From Massilia sp. YIM B02763 (GTDB lineage Bacteria > Pseudomonadota > Gammaproteobacteria > Burkholderiales > Burkholderiaceae_D): a stretch of 64,000 bases of DNA. Made by a program: the position numbers and the translations under genes. The notes under the pieces are model-generated. The model saw only the letters and a list, made by a program, of their open reading frames with translations. It had not been told where the DNA came from and made no database searches. The DNA lies in NCBI RefSeq assembly GCF_030412015.1, contig NZ_JASNRD010000002.1, positions 1 to 64,000 on the forward strand. The letters run 5' to 3'. Shown here piece after piece: positions 13,763 through 24,799 of the stretch; the stretch's first letter is position 1, and each line of letters starts with the position of its first letter.

Positions 13763-14929
13763 TTGAATTATCGCACGCATATCGCTTCTTCCTTGTCCGA
13801 TATCGGCCGGGAAGCCTGGGACGGCCTGGTCGCGCTGCAGGACCAGCCGAACCCCTTCCTCTCGTTCTCCTTCCTCGACGCGCTGCACGATTCCGGCAGC
13901 GCCGCGCCGGACAAGGGCTGGCAGCCGCAGTTCATCGTGCTGTACGAGGACGATGCGGACAGTCCGGGCGGCGAACGCCTGGCCGCAGCCCTGCCCCTGT
14001 ACGTCAAGGGCCACTCCTACGGCGAATACGTGTTCGACTGGGCCTGGGCCGACGCCTACCAGCGCAACGGCCTCGAGTACTATCCGAAGCTGCTGTCGGC
14101 GATTCCGTTCACGCCCGTGACGGGCCCGCGCCTGCTGGCGCGCGACGACGCGGCCAGGCACGCGCTGGTCGACGTGCTGCGCTCCGTGCAGCAATCGTCG
14201 GACGTGTCGTCGACGCACGTCCTGTTCCCGCCCGGCGTGCAGGCGAAACAGCTGGAGGACGCGGGCTTCCTGCTGCGCAGCGGCGTGCAGTTCCACTGGG
14301 AGAACGCGGGCTACGCCACGTTCGAGGACTTCCTCGCCACGCTCGAGCAGAAGAAGCGCAAGAACATCCGTGCCGAGCGGCGCAAGGTGCGCGAGGCGGG
14401 CGTGCTGCTCCGGCGCGTGCGCGGGACGGACGCGACGGACGAGGACTGGCGCTTCTTCACGCGCTGCTACCGCCACACCTATGCCGAGCATTACTCGACG
14501 CCCTACCTGAACCTGGATTTCTTCCGCCGCATCGGCCGCGACATGCCGCAGCACCTGCTGCTCGTGATCGCCGAGCGCGACGGCAGCCCGATCGCCGCCT
14601 CGCTCGTCGTGCACGACGACACGACGCTGTACGGCCGCTACTGGGGCGCACTGGAACACGTGCCCTGCCTGCACTTCGAGACGGCCTACTACCAGCCTTT
14701 GGAGTTCTGCATCGAGCAGAAGATCCAGGTATTCGAAGGCGGCGCCCAGGGCGAGCACAAGATGGCGCGCGGCTTCCTGCCCACGCGCACGTGGTCGGCG
14801 CACTGGCTCAAGCATCCGTCGTTTTCCGATGCCGTCGAAAAGTTCCTGGAGCGCGAGGCCGGCGGCATCGACGATTACATCGACGAGTTGAACGACCGCA
14901 GTCCGTTCAAGACGCCGAAGGCGGATTGA
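13763..14929 (+). CDS. FemAB/GNAT-like protein, DUF482 (COG3146) family
   Basis: A 388-residue cytoplasmic protein of the family often labelled peptidogalycan biosynthesis protein. Recognisable family features are the N-terminal NPFLSFSFLDALHDSGS, the central KKRKNIRAERRKVREAGV, and the C-terminal FEGGAQGEHKMARGFLPT. The fold is acyltransferase-like; the substrate is unknown. The reading frame has no ATG near its start, so translation probably begins at the TTG at 13763, with GGAAG a few bases upstream. It is divergent from nadE. Confidence 0.8.
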   Translation: MNYRTHIASSLSDIGREAWDGLVALQDQPNPFLSFSFLDALHDSGSAAPDKGWQPQFIVLYEDDADSPGGERLAAALPLYVKGHSYGEYVFDWAWADAYQRNGLEYYPKLLSAIPFTPVTGPRLLARDDAARHALVDVLRSVQQSSDVSSTHVLFPPGVQAKQLEDAGFLLRSGVQFHWENAGYATFEDFLATLEQKKRKNIRAERRKVREAGVLLRRVRGTDATDEDWRFFTRCYRHTYAEHYSTPYLNLDFFRRIGRDMPQHLLLVIAERDGSPIAASLVVHDDTTLYGRYWGALEHVPCLHFETAYYQPLEFCIEQKIQVFEGGAQGEHKMARGFLPTRTWSAHWLKHPSFSDAVEKFLEREAGGIDDYIDELNDRSPFKTPKAD

Positions 14930-14938
14930 ACGGACTGC

Positions 14939-15102
14939 GTAGGGTGGACGGCTGCACCGGGCGGTATCGCATCCCGCGGCGTGAAAGCCGTCCACGCGTT
15001 CGCTTACCGCCCGCGGATCGCGCCGCTTCGACGTGCGTCGAACGCGTGGACGGCGCCGCCACCACCACGATTCCGCCCTCGCGGCGCAGCCGTCCACCCT
15101 AC
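14939..15102. repeat. Dispersed inverted repeat, family A, copy 2 (long form)
   Basis: Outer arms GTAGGGTGGACGGC and GCCGTCCACCCTAC enclose inner arms GCCGTCCACGCGTTCG and TCGAACGCGTGGACGGC. At 164 bases it is longer than copy 1. It fills the space between the convergent FemAB-like and LysR genes. Confidence 0.85.
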
Positions 15103-15134
15103 GCCGCGGTGTCGCCGCCGCCCCCACCGCGGGT

Positions 15135-16055
15135 TCACGCGGCCACGTCGACATCCCCGTTGTGCCACCACAGCCGCGGATTATTGTCCGCCAGCTCCCG
15201 CAACAAGTCCCATACCACCTTCACCCGCCGCAGCCGGTACAGGTCCGTCGGCGCCGCCAGCCAGAACGAGCGCTCGGCGTAGAAACCCGGCAGCACGGGC
15301 ACCAGGCGCCCGTCGTCCGGCACCGCGTACGGCGGCGCCATCATGAGGCCCATGCCCAGGGCCGCGGCCTCGATCTGCCCCGTCATCCCCGAGCAGCACA
15401 GGCGCCGGCGCGGCGTGAATCCCAGTTCGTTCAGGTAGGACAGCTCGCGGCTGGCCAGCCGGTCCTGCACGTAGTCGACGAAGTCGTGGCGCTCCAGGTC
15501 CGCGTGCGTGCGGATCGGCGGATGCTTCGCGAGATAGACGGGAGAGGCGTACAGGTAGAAGCGGAACGAGGCCAGGCGCGTGACCACGTAGCGCCCCGTC
15601 GCGGGCGGGTCCAGCATGACGCCGAGGTCGGCCTCGCGGTTCGCGAGGTTGGCGAAGCTGGGCAGCGCCAGCAGGTCGATCGACAGGTCCGGATGGTCTT
15701 CGAACAGTTTCAGGAGCACGGGCGCGACGACGCGCACGCCGAACACTTCCGGCACCCCCAGGCGCACCACGCCGTGCGCCGCCACCTCCGCCCCGCCCAG
15801 CTGCTCGGCGGCGGCCAGCGCCGCGCCTTCCATCGCTTCCGCATGGGGCAGCAGCGCGCGGCCCATCTCGGTCAGCTCGTAGCCTTCGCGCGAACGGTCG
15901 AACAGGGTGGTGCCCAGCTGCTGCTCGAGCCGGTCGATGCGGCGCGCGACGGTGGTGTGTTCGACGTCGAGGCGGCGCGAGGCGCCGGACAGCGTACCCG
16001 CTCGCGCCAGTTCCAGGAAGAAACGTAGATCGGTCCATTCGGGCAAGCTGTTCAT
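15135..16055 (-). CDS. LysR-family transcriptional regulator
   Basis: A 306-residue regulator with an N-terminal helix-turn-helix (LARAGTLSGASRRLDVEHTTVARRIDRLE) and a C-terminal effector-binding domain. The start region TDLRFFLELARAGTLSGA fits the family. The ATG at 16055 is chosen over a GTG at 16064. It is divergent from the TonB-dependent receptor gene with 290 bases between them, and that interval holds two palindromes. By the usual LysR rule it probably controls the divergent receptor and perhaps the following hydrolase and ABC genes. The effector is unknown. Confidence 0.9.
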   Translation of the reverse strand: MNSLPEWTDLRFFLELARAGTLSGASRRLDVEHTTVARRIDRLEQQLGTTLFDRSREGYELTEMGRALLPHAEAMEGAALAAAEQLGGAEVAAHGVVRLGVPEVFGVRVVAPVLLKLFEDHPDLSIDLLALPSFANLANREADLGVMLDPPATGRYVVTRLASFRFYLYASPVYLAKHPPIRTHADLERHDFVDYVQDRLASRELSYLNELGFTPRRRLCCSGMTGQIEAAALGMGLMMAPPYAVPDDGRLVPVLPGFYAERSFWLAAPTDLYRLRRVKVVWDLLRELADNNPRLWWHNGDVDVAA

Positions 16056-16090
16056 CCAGGGCACCGTTGTTCGATATCAAGATGACATAT

Positions 16091-16106
16091 TGTGCACTGG
16101 TGCACA
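16091..16106. promoter_or_regulatory. Inverted repeat near the LysR start, possible operator
   Basis: TGTGCA-CTGG-TGCACA lies 36 bases upstream of the LysR start. It could serve for autoregulation. The half-site resembles that of the palindrome at 16221. Confidence 0.4.
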
Positions 16107-16220
16107 GTCGCGCTGCAACCTTTTCGTCACGACGCTTGTCCGCGCACAGCGGCCGGGCGTCGGGCCCGTCATCGCCCCTCGCAACCCGACCATGCCTGCC
16201 TTGTTGTGGTGTTCGGGGAT

Positions 16221-16234
16221 GTGCAAATTTGCAC
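16221..16234. promoter_or_regulatory. Perfect palindrome, possible LysR operator
   Basis: GTGCAAATTTGCAC is a 14-base perfect palindrome 113 bases upstream of the TonB receptor start. It is AT-centred, in line with LysR-type sites. Binding by the adjacent LysR protein is inferred. Confidence 0.5.
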
Positions 16235-16346
16235 AATAGGGTGGGCGCGATGTTGTCTTTTCACCTCTTTTTATCCGAGGCACACTGCGCTTGCATGCGA
16301 AAAAAAAGACAAGCGCATGACACCACAACAATATCTGGAGACATCG

Positions 16347-18662
<2,316 letters not shown>

Positions 18663-18704
18663 GGCGCAAACGACGGACTTTTCGAGAGACAGGATATTCG
18701 CAGC

Positions 18705-19595
18705 GTGTCCCATTACTCATTGACCAGCACTACCAGCAGCGACGGCCTTACCCTGGTCGCGCGCGACTATCCGGCAGCGGCGGTGCCGGGCATGGCGGCC
18801 TCCCCGGTGCGCCTGCCCGTCATCTGCATCCATGGCCTGACCCGCAACGCGTCCGATTTCGACGACTTCGCCCCCATCGTCGCCGGCCTCGGGCGGCGCG
18901 TGCTGGCCCTCGACGTGCGCGGGCGCGGCGAGTCCGACCGCGACCCCGATCCGGACCACTACAACGCCCAGGTGTATGCGGACGACGTGGCCCGCTTCAT
19001 GGACGCCCTCGGCCTGCCGCAAGCGATCTTCGTCGGCACCTCGATGGGCGGCCTGATCACGATGACGCTGGCCGGCGAGCGCATCGACCTCGTCGCCGCG
19101 GCCGTCCTGAACGACATCGGCCCTTGGATCTCGCACAAGGGCCTGGCGCGCATCGCGGGCTATGCGGGCAAGCGCGTGCAGCCCGCATCCTGGACCGAGG
19201 CGGCGTCGTACATCAAGTCGCTGAACGCCGGCGCCTTCCCCGGTAACACGGATGCCGAATGGGACAAGTGGGCGCGGCGCGCCTTCGCCCCGGACGACGG
19301 CGGCATGCTGGCGCCGCGCTACGATCCCGGGATTGCCAAGGGCTTGCAGGAGGGTAGACTGAAGGGCACGTCGCCGGGACTGCGCAAGGGTTTCCGGCGC
19401 CTGGCCGGGGCGCGTCCCCTGCTCCTCGTGCGCGGCGCACTGTCCGACCTGCTGGAAGACCGTCAATGCGCGTGGATGCGGCGCCAGGCCCCGGCCATGC
19501 GCTATGCGGAGGTGCCCGGCGTCGGCCATGCGCCGATGCTGACGGAACCGGCCGCGCTGGATGCCATCACGCGCTTCCTGGCCGAGCTGCCGTAA
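18705..19595 (+). CDS. Alpha/beta hydrolase
   Basis: A 296-residue cytoplasmic-type hydrolase with no signal peptide. The oxyanion-loop HG is at residues 43-44 (CIHGLTRNASDF), the nucleophile elbow GTSMGG has Ser113, and the C-terminal GVGHAP supplies the catalytic His near residue 277. The likely acid is in VRGALSDLLE. Translation appears to begin at a GTG with AGGA about 10 bases upstream. It lies 42 bases after the TonB receptor and 39 bases before the solute-binding protein, suggesting hydrolysis of the imported compound. The substrate is not known. Confidence 0.87.
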   Translation: MSHYSLTSTTSSDGLTLVARDYPAAAVPGMAASPVRLPVICIHGLTRNASDFDDFAPIVAGLGRRVLALDVRGRGESDRDPDPDHYNAQVYADDVARFMDALGLPQAIFVGTSMGGLITMTLAGERIDLVAAAVLNDIGPWISHKGLARIAGYAGKRVQPASWTEAASYIKSLNAGAFPGNTDAEWDKWARRAFAPDDGGMLAPRYDPGIAKGLQEGRLKGTSPGLRKGFRRLAGARPLLLVRGALSDLLEDRQCAWMRRQAPAMRYAEVPGVGHAPMLTEPAALDAITRFLAELP

Positions 19596-19634
19596 GAAGT
19601 ACACACGATAACAATGGAAGTACAAGGAGACGAC

Positions 19635-20831
19635 ATGAAACGCATCACCACCCTGCGAGCGGCCCTGCTGCTTGCCTTTGCCGCCGGCGCAGGCGCAGGA
19701 GCAGCCAACGCGGCCCCCGACGTCAAGGTCGCCCTCATCGCCGGCAAGACGGGCCAGCTCGAGGCCTATGCCAAGGAGACGGAAATCGGCTTCATGATGG
19801 GCCTGGAATACCTGACCGGCGGGAAGATGGAAATCAACGGCCGCAAGATCAAGGTCATCGTCAAGGACGACCAGGGCAAGCCGGACCTGGGCCGCACGCT
19901 GCTGGCCGAAGCCTACGGCGACGACAAGGTCGACCTCGCCGTCGGCACCACCTCGTCCGGCTCGGCGCTGGCGATGCTGCCGGTGGCGAAGGAATACAAG
20001 AAGGTCTTGATCGTCGAACCGGCCGTCGCCGACGAGATCACGGGCGCCAAGTGGAACAAGTACATCTTCCGCACCGCGCGCAATTCGATGCAGGATGCGC
20101 TGGCCGCGGCCTCGACCCTGAAGAGCGGCAGCGTCGCCTTCCTGGCCCAGGATTACGCCTTCGGCCGCGACGCCATCAAGGCCGGCAAGGAAGCGCTGGC
20201 CGCCACCGGCAGCAAGGTCAAGGTGGTGCACGAGGAGTATGCGCCGGCCGCGTCGACCGACTTCACGGCCCCGACCCAGCGCCTGTTCGACGCCCTGAAG
20301 GACAAGCCACAGCCGCGCATCCTGTCCATCGTCTGGGCCGGGCCGAACCCGATGAACAAGATCGCCGACATGCAGCCGGGCCGCTACGGCATCGCGCTGG
20401 CGCCGGGCGGCAACCTGCTACCCGTCATGAAGACGTGGAAGGCCTACGCCGGCACCGAAGGCACGATCTATTACTACTACGGCTTCCCGAAGAACAAGAT
20501 GAACGACTGGTTCGTCGCCGAGCACATGAAGCGCTACAAGGCCCCGCCCGACATGTTCACGGCCGGCGGCATGGCGGCCGCCGGCGCCGTCGTCGCCGCC
20601 TTGCAGAAGGTGCCGTCGGCCAACAGCGAACAGCTGGTGACGGCGATGGAAGGGCTGTCCTTCGAAACGCCCAAGGGCACGATGACCTTCCGCAAGGAAG
20701 ACCACCAGGCGCTGCAGCCGATGTACCACTTCCGCATCAAGAAGGACCAGAAGAACGAGTGGGACTTGCTGGAACTGGTGCGCGAGATCCCGGCCACCGA
20801 GCTCCCGCTGCCTGTCAAGAACAAGCGCTGA
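19635..20831 (+). CDS. Branched-chain-type ABC transporter, periplasmic substrate-binding protein
   Basis: A 398-residue type I periplasmic binding protein of the LivK/Leu-Ile-Val-binding family. The signal peptide is MKRITTLRAALLLAFAAGAG with cleavage near ANA-A. The mature protein contains family patterns such as KVALIAGKTGQLEAYA and VIVKDDQGKPDLGRTL. A strong AAGGAG ribosome-binding site precedes the ATG. The ligand cannot be read from the sequence; homologues of this system bind amino acids, amides or aromatic acids. It is the first gene of the importer operon, one base before livG. Confidence 0.9.
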   Translation: MKRITTLRAALLLAFAAGAGAGAANAAPDVKVALIAGKTGQLEAYAKETEIGFMMGLEYLTGGKMEINGRKIKVIVKDDQGKPDLGRTLLAEAYGDDKVDLAVGTTSSGSALAMLPVAKEYKKVLIVEPAVADEITGAKWNKYIFRTARNSMQDALAAASTLKSGSVAFLAQDYAFGRDAIKAGKEALAATGSKVKVVHEEYAPAASTDFTAPTQRLFDALKDKPQPRILSIVWAGPNPMNKIADMQPGRYGIALAPGGNLLPVMKTWKAYAGTEGTIYYYYGFPKNKMNDWFVAEHMKRYKAPPDMFTAGGMAAAGAVVAALQKVPSANSEQLVTAMEGLSFETPKGTMTFRKEDHQALQPMYHFRIKKDQKNEWDLLELVREIPATELPLPVKNKR

Positions 20832-20832
20832 C

Positions 20833-21606
20833 ATGGCAGGCATCGAACCCACGCCGGCCCTGTCGACTCGCGACCTGACGATCCGCTTCGGCGGCCACGT
20901 CGCCGTGAACGCGGTGACGGCCGACTTTTATCCCGGCACGCTGACCGTCATCGTCGGCCCGAACGGTGCCGGCAAGACGACCTACTTCAACCTCGTCTCC
21001 GGCCAGCTGGTGGCAACGTCCGGCCGCGTGCTGCTGCGCGGCGAGGACATCACGCGCGCCGGCCCGGCGCGCCGCACGCGCCTGGGCATCGGGCGCGCGT
21101 TCCAGCTGACCAACCTGTTCCCGCACCTGACCGTGGCCGAGAACGTGCGCCTGGCCGTGCAGAGCCGCGCCGGCATCGGCATGCGCATGCTGTCGCTGTG
21201 GTCCGGCCACCGCGAGGTGATCGCGCGCGCCGACCATTACCTGGAGCGCGTGGCGCTGGCGTCCCGCCGCAACAGCTATGTCGGCACGCTGTCGCACGGC
21301 GACCAGCGCAAGCTCGAGGTGGCGATCCTGCTGGCCCTGGAGCCGGAGGTCCTGATGTTCGACGAACCGACGGCCGGCATGAGCGTGGACGAAGTGCCCG
21401 TCGTGCTCGACCTGATCCACCAGGTCAAGGCCGAACGCAAGCGCACCGTGCTGCTGGTCGAGCACAAGATGGACGTCGTGCGCGCCCTCGCCGACCGCAT
21501 CGTCGTGCTGCACAACGGCACGCTGGTGGCCGACGGCCAGCCGGCCGAGGTGATGCGCTCGAAGATCGTGCAGGAGGCCTATCTTGGCAGCCCCGAAACC
21601 GTTTGA
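20833..21606 (+). CDS. livG: ABC transporter ATP-binding protein, LivG type
   Basis: A 257-residue cytoplasmic ATPase subunit. Walker A is GPNGAGKTT, the ABC signature is LSHGDQRKLEVA (a variant of LSGGQ), and Walker B is VLMFDEPTAGMS. The C-terminal VVLHNGTLVADGQPAEVM is typical of LivG. The start lies one base after the stop of the binding-protein gene, so translation is probably coupled. Confidence 0.92.
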   Translation: MAGIEPTPALSTRDLTIRFGGHVAVNAVTADFYPGTLTVIVGPNGAGKTTYFNLVSGQLVATSGRVLLRGEDITRAGPARRTRLGIGRAFQLTNLFPHLTVAENVRLAVQSRAGIGMRMLSLWSGHREVIARADHYLERVALASRRNSYVGTLSHGDQRKLEVAILLALEPEVLMFDEPTAGMSVDEVPVVLDLIHQVKAERKRTVLLVEHKMDVVRALADRIVVLHNGTLVADGQPAEVMRSKIVQEAYLGSPETV

Positions 21607-21625
21607 CCTGGGAGCGATGTCACGA

Positions 21626-22363
21626 ATGAGCGTGTCGATGAGCGAACCGATCCTGACGCTGTCCGGCGTCCACACCCACATCGGCCAGTACCACATCCTG
21701 CAGGGCGTGGACCTCGTAGTGCCGCGCGGCGGCCTGGCCGTCCTGCTGGGCCGCAACGGCGCCGGCAAGACGACCACCCTGCGCACCATCATGGGCCTGT
21801 GGAAGGCCAGCGGCGGGTCCATCGTGTTCGACGGGCGCGACATCACGGCGTTGTCCACGCCCGACATCGCGCGCGCCGGCATCGCCTACGTGCCGGAAAG
21901 CATGGCCGTGTTCTCGGATCTGACGGTACGCGAGAACCTGGTCCTCGCCGCCCGCAAGGGCCGCCTGGACGCGGCGCGCGTCGACTGGATCTGCGGCTTC
22001 TTCCCGGCCCTGAAGAAATTCTGGCACTACCCGGCCGGGAACCTGTCCGGCGGCCAGAAGCAGATGGTGGCGATCGCCCGCGCGATCGTCGAGCCGAGCA
22101 AGCTGCTGCTGGTGGACGAGCCGACCAAGGGCCTGGCCCCGGCCATCGTGCACAGCCTGGTGCTCGCCTTCCGCGAGCTGAAGGACACCAGCACGACGAT
22201 CCTGCTGGTCGAGCAGAACTTCAACGTCGTGCGCACCCTGGGCGACACCGTGTCCGTGATGGACGACGGCCGCGTAGCGCACGCCGGCCTGATGCACGAC
22301 CTGGCCGGCGACGAGGCGCTGCAGCAGCGCCTGCTCGGACTGTCGCTGGATGCGCACCAATAA
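21626..22363 (+). CDS. livF: ABC transporter ATP-binding protein, LivF type
   Basis: A second ATPase subunit of about 245 residues. Walker A is GRNGAGKTTTLRTI, the signature is LSGGQKQMVAIARA, and Walker B is LLLVDEPTKGLAP. Several in-frame ATGs occur (21617, 21626, 21638); 21626 best fits the GGGAG at 21610-21614. It is separated from livH by a family-A repeat, which is unusual inside an operon. Confidence 0.92.
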   Translation: MSVSMSEPILTLSGVHTHIGQYHILQGVDLVVPRGGLAVLLGRNGAGKTTTLRTIMGLWKASGGSIVFDGRDITALSTPDIARAGIAYVPESMAVFSDLTVRENLVLAARKGRLDAARVDWICGFFPALKKFWHYPAGNLSGGQKQMVAIARAIVEPSKLLLVDEPTKGLAPAIVHSLVLAFRELKDTSTTILLVEQNFNVVRTLGDTVSVMDDGRVAHAGLMHDLAGDEALQQRLLGLSLDAHQ

Positions 22364-22373
22364 CCGGCTATCC

Positions 22374-22448
22374 GTAGGGTGGGCACCCCGTGCCCACCGA
22401 ACGTTGGCGTCATGCGAGCGCCTGGTGGGCACATGGTGCCCACCCTAC
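22374..22448. repeat. Dispersed inverted repeat, family A, copy 3, inside the liv operon
   Basis: Outer arms are GTAGGGTGGGCACC and GGTGCCCACCCTAC, with inner half-sites GTGCCCACC and GGTGGGCAC. It lies between livF and livH, genes that should be cotranscribed. It is the GGGCAC variant of the family. Confidence 0.88.
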
Positions 22449-22486
22449 GCCGCAACCTGCGCCACAAGCCAGACAAGGAACGAACA

Positions 22487-23506
22487 ATGAGTGTTACTTT
22501 ACCGCTTTCCCAGGCCGACACACCGCTGCCCGCGGCCCGGCGCGACCTGCTGCCCCTGCTGCTCGTGCCGGCCGTCGCGCTGGCCGTGCTGCCCCTCGTC
22601 AGCCTGCCGGCCTGGGTCACCCTGACCGTCGCCGGCCTCGCCATGGGCATGATGATGTTCATCATGGCCAGCGGCCTGACCCTCGTGTTCGGCCTGATGA
22701 GCGTGCTGAACTTCGGCCACGGCGCCTTCGTGTCCGTCGGCGCGTACGCGGCGACCCTCGTGCTGGTGCCCATGCGCGGCTGGCTCGAAGCGGACTCGCT
22801 GGCCGCCAACCTCGGCGTGCTGGCGCTGGCCGTCACGGTCGCGATGCTGGTCACGGCCCTGCTCGGTTGGCTGTTCGAACGCGTCATCATCATGCCCGTC
22901 TACGGCCAGCACCTGAAGCAGATCCTGATCACGATGGGCGGCATGATCGTGTCGGAGCAGCTGATCACCGTCATCTGGGGCGCCGAGCAGGTGGCGCTGC
23001 CGCTGCCGGCCGCGCTGCGCGGCGCGGTCTTCCTGGGCGACGCCGCCGTCGAGAAATACCGCCTGCTGGCCGTCGCGGTCGGCCTGGTCGTGTTCGCCGT
23101 GCTGTTCCTCACGCTGAACCGTACCCGCATCGGTCTGCTGATCCGCGCCGGCGTCGAGAACGGCGAGATGGTCGAGGCGATGGGCTACCGCATCCGCCGC
23201 CTGTTCGTGGCCGTGTTCGCGGCCGGCTCCGCGCTGGCGGGCCTGGGCGGCACGATGTGGGGACTGTACAAGGAGACCCTGGTGGCGCACATGGGCAGCG
23301 AAGTGATGGTGATGGTCTTCATCGTCATCATCATCGGCGGCCTCGGCTCGGTCGGCGGCTGCTTCATCGGGGCCCTGCTGATGGCGCTCGTCGCCAACTA
23401 CGCCGGCTACCTGGCGCCCAAGTTCGCGCTGGTGTCGAACATCGTGCTGATGATCGCCATCCTGCTGTGGCGCCCGGCCGGCCTGTATGCGAAAGGACGC
23501 CACTGA
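22487..23506 (+). CDS. livH: Branched-chain-type ABC transporter permease, LivH type
   Basis: A 339-residue inner-membrane permease with about eight to nine hydrophobic segments. Family features are ASGLTLVFGLMSVLNFGHGAF in the first third and GSALAGLGGTMWGLYKE in the last third. AAGGAA precedes the ATG at 22487; a longer frame from 22379 would run through the repeat and is unlikely. The stop is one base before livM. Confidence 0.92.
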   Translation: MSVTLPLSQADTPLPAARRDLLPLLLVPAVALAVLPLVSLPAWVTLTVAGLAMGMMMFIMASGLTLVFGLMSVLNFGHGAFVSVGAYAATLVLVPMRGWLEADSLAANLGVLALAVTVAMLVTALLGWLFERVIIMPVYGQHLKQILITMGGMIVSEQLITVIWGAEQVALPLPAALRGAVFLGDAAVEKYRLLAVAVGLVVFAVLFLTLNRTRIGLLIRAGVENGEMVEAMGYRIRRLFVAVFAAGSALAGLGGTMWGLYKETLVAHMGSEVMVMVFIVIIIGGLGSVGGCFIGALLMALVANYAGYLAPKFALVSNIVLMIAILLWRPAGLYAKGRH

Positions 23507-23507
23507 C

Positions 23508-24581
23508 ATGCTGACGCAACTCCTTTCCGGCGACCTGCCGCGCAGCCGCATCCTGTCCACGCTCCTCGTGGCCATCGTGCTGGGCCTGCTGTTCGCGCCC
23601 TTCCTGTTTTCCGGCGCCCGCCCCCTCAACACGGCGGCAACGATCTGCATCTATGCCGTGCTGGTCGCGTCCTACGATTTGTTGCTGGGCTATACGGGCA
23701 TCGTCTCCTTCGCCCACACGATGTTCTACGGCATCGGCGCCTACGGCATCGGCATCGCGCTGGCCAGCGTCGATGAGCCGACCTGGGGCGTGGCGCTGGC
23801 CGGCCTGGGCATCGCGCTGGCGCTGACGGTCGTACTGGCCCTCGTCATCGGCCTGTTCGCGCTGCGCGTGCGCGCCATCTTCTACGCGATGATCACGCTG
23901 GCCGTGGCCGCCTCGTTCGCCGTGCTGGCCTCGCAGCTGTCGGACCTGACGGGCGGCGAGGACGGCCGTACCTTCGGCGTGCCCGAGCTGCTGTCGCCCG
24001 GCTTCAGCCTGCTGGAGAACGAGGTGTTCGGGCGCGCGGTGGACGGCAGGCTGCTCACCTACTACATCGTGTTCTTCGGCTGCGCGCTGCTGTTCCTGTT
24101 CCTGCTGCGCCTCGTGAATTCGCCGTTCGGCCGCGTGCTGCAGGCGATCCGCGAGAACGAGTTCCGCGCCGAGGCGCTGGGCTACCGCACCGTCGTCTAC
24201 CGCATCTGGGCCAACGTGCTGGCGGCCGTGGTGGCCGCGCTAGCGGGCGCCCTGATGGCCTTGTGGCTGCGCTATGTCGGTCCCAAGACGATGCTCGGCT
24301 TCGAAGTGATGACGGACATCCTGCTGATCGTCGTCATCGGCGGCATGGGCACGATGTACGGCGCCGTGGTCGGCGCCACGCTGTTCATCCTGGCCCAGAA
24401 CTACCTGAAGGAATTGATGGGGCATGCGTCCGAGCTGCTGTCCGGCGTGCCGATGCTGGCGGCGGCCCTGCATCCGGACCGCTGGCTGCTGTGGCTCGGC
24501 GTGCTGTTCATCCTCTCCATTTATTTCTTCCCGATCGGGATCGTCGGCAAGCTGCGTCTGCGGCGCTTCCTGCGCGGCTGA
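23508..24581 (+). CDS. livM: Branched-chain-type ABC transporter permease, LivM type
   Basis: A 357-residue permease partner of livH. The family pattern DLLLGYTGIVSFAHTMFYGIGAY is followed by RAIFYAMITLAVAASFA and GGMGTMYGAVVGA. About nine membrane segments are visible. It completes a five-gene importer in the order binding protein, LivG, LivF, LivH, LivM. The ATG at 23508 has GAAAGGA upstream. Confidence 0.92.
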   Translation: MLTQLLSGDLPRSRILSTLLVAIVLGLLFAPFLFSGARPLNTAATICIYAVLVASYDLLLGYTGIVSFAHTMFYGIGAYGIGIALASVDEPTWGVALAGLGIALALTVVLALVIGLFALRVRAIFYAMITLAVAASFAVLASQLSDLTGGEDGRTFGVPELLSPGFSLLENEVFGRAVDGRLLTYYIVFFGCALLFLFLLRLVNSPFGRVLQAIRENEFRAEALGYRTVVYRIWANVLAAVVAALAGALMALWLRYVGPKTMLGFEVMTDILLIVVIGGMGTMYGAVVGATLFILAQNYLKELMGHASELLSGVPMLAAALHPDRWLLWLGVLFILSIYFFPIGIVGKLRLRRFLRG

Positions 24582-24590
24582 CCGGTCCGT

Positions 24591-24618
24591 GCACGGTGGG
24601 CACCACGTGCCCACCATC
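24591..24618. repeat. Family-A half element, copy 4
   Basis: GGTGGGCACCACGTGCCCACC resembles one arm of copy 3 at 22374. It lies ten bases after the livM stop and may act as a 3'-end hairpin. The second arm is missing. The rest of the 218-base interval up to the PEP-CTERM gene shows nothing else firm; a TATGAT near 24719 is a possible -10. Confidence 0.55.
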
Positions 24619-24799
24619 ACCGCATCTCGTCCCAAGCCCATGTGCGTCCTGCCCGACAGTACTTCGCCTGTCTACCCCATCCATTAGCTAAAGATCAAGC
24701 CGGTCGCTGATGCGATTCCTATGATGAGTCATGCATGGCCTCGTCGACAGCCAGCGCGGGCCATCCCCCCTCCTACTGGCTTCCACTGAAAGGGCTTCC

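Noticed and set aside
22379..22486. Longer LivH start inside the family-A repeat
   Set aside because: Translating the repeat gives residues unlike LivH; the ATG at 22487 has a good ribosome-binding site.
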